Source of the DNA: an uncultured Clostridia bacterium
GTDB lineage: Bacteria; Bacillota; Clostridia; Christensenellales; UBA1242
Direction of reading: 5' to 3'
NCBI GenBank assembly: GCA_944360075.1
Contig: CALVTE010000009.1
Location: forward strand, 1 to 40,272
Length of the DNA stretch: 40,272 nucleotides
The position numbers and the translations under genes were made by a program. Numbering within the stretch: the first letter of the stretch is position 1; every line of letters begins with the position of its first letter. The notes beneath the pieces are model-generated. The model ran no database searches and had not been told where the DNA came from. It was given only the letters and a program-made list of their open reading frames with translations. This document shows positions 39,940 to 40,272 of this stretch, one piece after another.

Positions 39940-39967
39940 AGTTTATCACACATGAAAAATATTTCAA
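39940..39967 (-). promoter_or_regulatory. Promoter of the repeat lipoprotein gene
   Basis: Minus strand TTGAAA, 16-nt spacer, TAAACT, 31 nt before ATG 39908. Confidence 0.55.
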
Positions 39968-40062
39968 AAGAAAAACCGCTATTTTTCAAAAATATTTTCA
40001 AATTTTTTGTTCCGGCCAAAAATATGTGCAAAATTTAACAAAAAATCCCCTTCAAAGGCAAT

Positions 40063-40094
40063 AAAAAAAGCATAGCTTTACGCTATGCTTTTTT
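40063..40094 (-). terminator. Strong terminator after 16S rRNA
   Basis: GCATAGC/GCTATGC stem extended by A/T pairs, 5-nt loop, T-run of seven on minus (T6 on plus). It ends the 16S transcript about 120-140 nt after the 16S 3' end. Confidence 0.85.
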
Positions 40095-40204
40095 ATTCAA
40101 TTAAACAGAAAGCTAAAGTTTTTGAGTCTTTAGACGGTTTCTTTAAGATAGATCTCTCTATCCCCTGATTGCCACACGGCAATAGTCGACTTATCTTCTC
40201 TTTA
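40095..40204 (-). ncRNA. Structured 3' trailer of the 16S transcript
   Basis: On minus, three successive hairpins: ATTGCC/GGCAAT with a 4-nt loop (40168-40183), GATAGA/TCTATC with a GAGA tetraloop of GNRA type (40147-40162), and CTAAAG/CTTTAG (about 40112-40132). No tRNA-Ile, tRNA-Ala or 23S start is present. Likely removed during 16S maturation. Confidence 0.5.
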
Positions 40205-40272
40205 AAAGGAGGTGATCCAGCGGCACCTTCCGATACCGCTACCTTGTTATGACTTCACCCCAGTCGCTGGTT
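40205..40272 (-). rRNA. rrs: 16S ribosomal RNA, 3' end (partial)
   Basis: Minus strand reads GGGGTGAAGTCATAACAAGG, helix 45 AGCGGT/GCCGCT with loop, then GGATCACCTCCTTT, the anti-SD. The rest of the gene lies beyond the right edge. The exact mature 3' end (40205-40207) is by homology. Confidence 0.98.

Noticed and set aside
1..40272. CRISPR array, transposase or insertion sequence.
   Set aside because: No regularly spaced direct repeats and no transposase motif were seen on either strand; the only repeats are in-frame coding units.

Overview
The window looks like chromosomal DNA of an uncultured low-GC endospore-forming Bacillota, most likely a gut-type member of the Clostridia. The grounds are the spore-maturation pair spmA/spmB, an RsfA-like Myb-type regulator, AddAB instead of RecBCD, a long clostridial-style GltX, Gram-positive SD sequences and sigma-A promoters, and TAA/TAG/TGA all used as stops. 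The genus cannot be named from the sequence.

Layout. 1-1358: cut-off polytopic membrane gene, VirB6/TrbL-like. 1445-6908: housekeeping block (rsmA, tatD, spmA-spmB, metG, a 59-residue membrane peptide, walJ). 7069-8862: large unknown protein with an acidic repeat linker. 8920-10759: tRNA-Pro, ogt, an unknown protein with a possible ADP-ribosyltransferase-like C-terminus, and tRNA-Gly, all on the minus strand. 10823-18239: likely operon, read leftwards: typA, small membrane protein, dnaB, membrane-anchored protein, lipoprotein, gltX, 66-residue protein. 18411-20696: membrane protein with coiled coil and AT-hook/histone H1-like tail. 20853-27878: addB-addA and the RsfA-like gene. 27968-29316: two unknown convergent genes. 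29558-29645: tRNA-Ser.

From about 29.7 to 38.9 kb the base composition and codon use turn strongly AT-rich and broken genes appear. This is an accessory island next to tRNA-Ser. Its core is a minus-strand defence operon: C5 DNA methyltransferase, GHKL (MORC-like) ATPase, Z1 superfamily-II ATPase, and a PD-(D/E)XK nuclease of the DUF4420 type. It is headed by a 58-residue helix-turn-helix gene whose promoter has a perfect palindrome inside its -35/-10 spacer. A second copy of the palindrome lies 44 bp away, towards a divergent gene with a HEPN RNase motif (RNYLQH). A repeat-bearing lipoprotein gene and the 3' end of a 16S rRNA close the window. A strong terminator about 120 nt after the 16S means it is not followed by 23S in the usual way.

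Two signals recur beyond single genes. First, six genes lacking an SD have a -10 hexamer exactly 6 nt (five cases) or 5 nt (one case) before the start codon, which predicts leaderless mRNAs. Second, the 16S 3' end has a G-to-A change at the position equivalent to E. coli 1497 and a swapped pair in helix 45. All functional statements are by motif reading; no database search was run.
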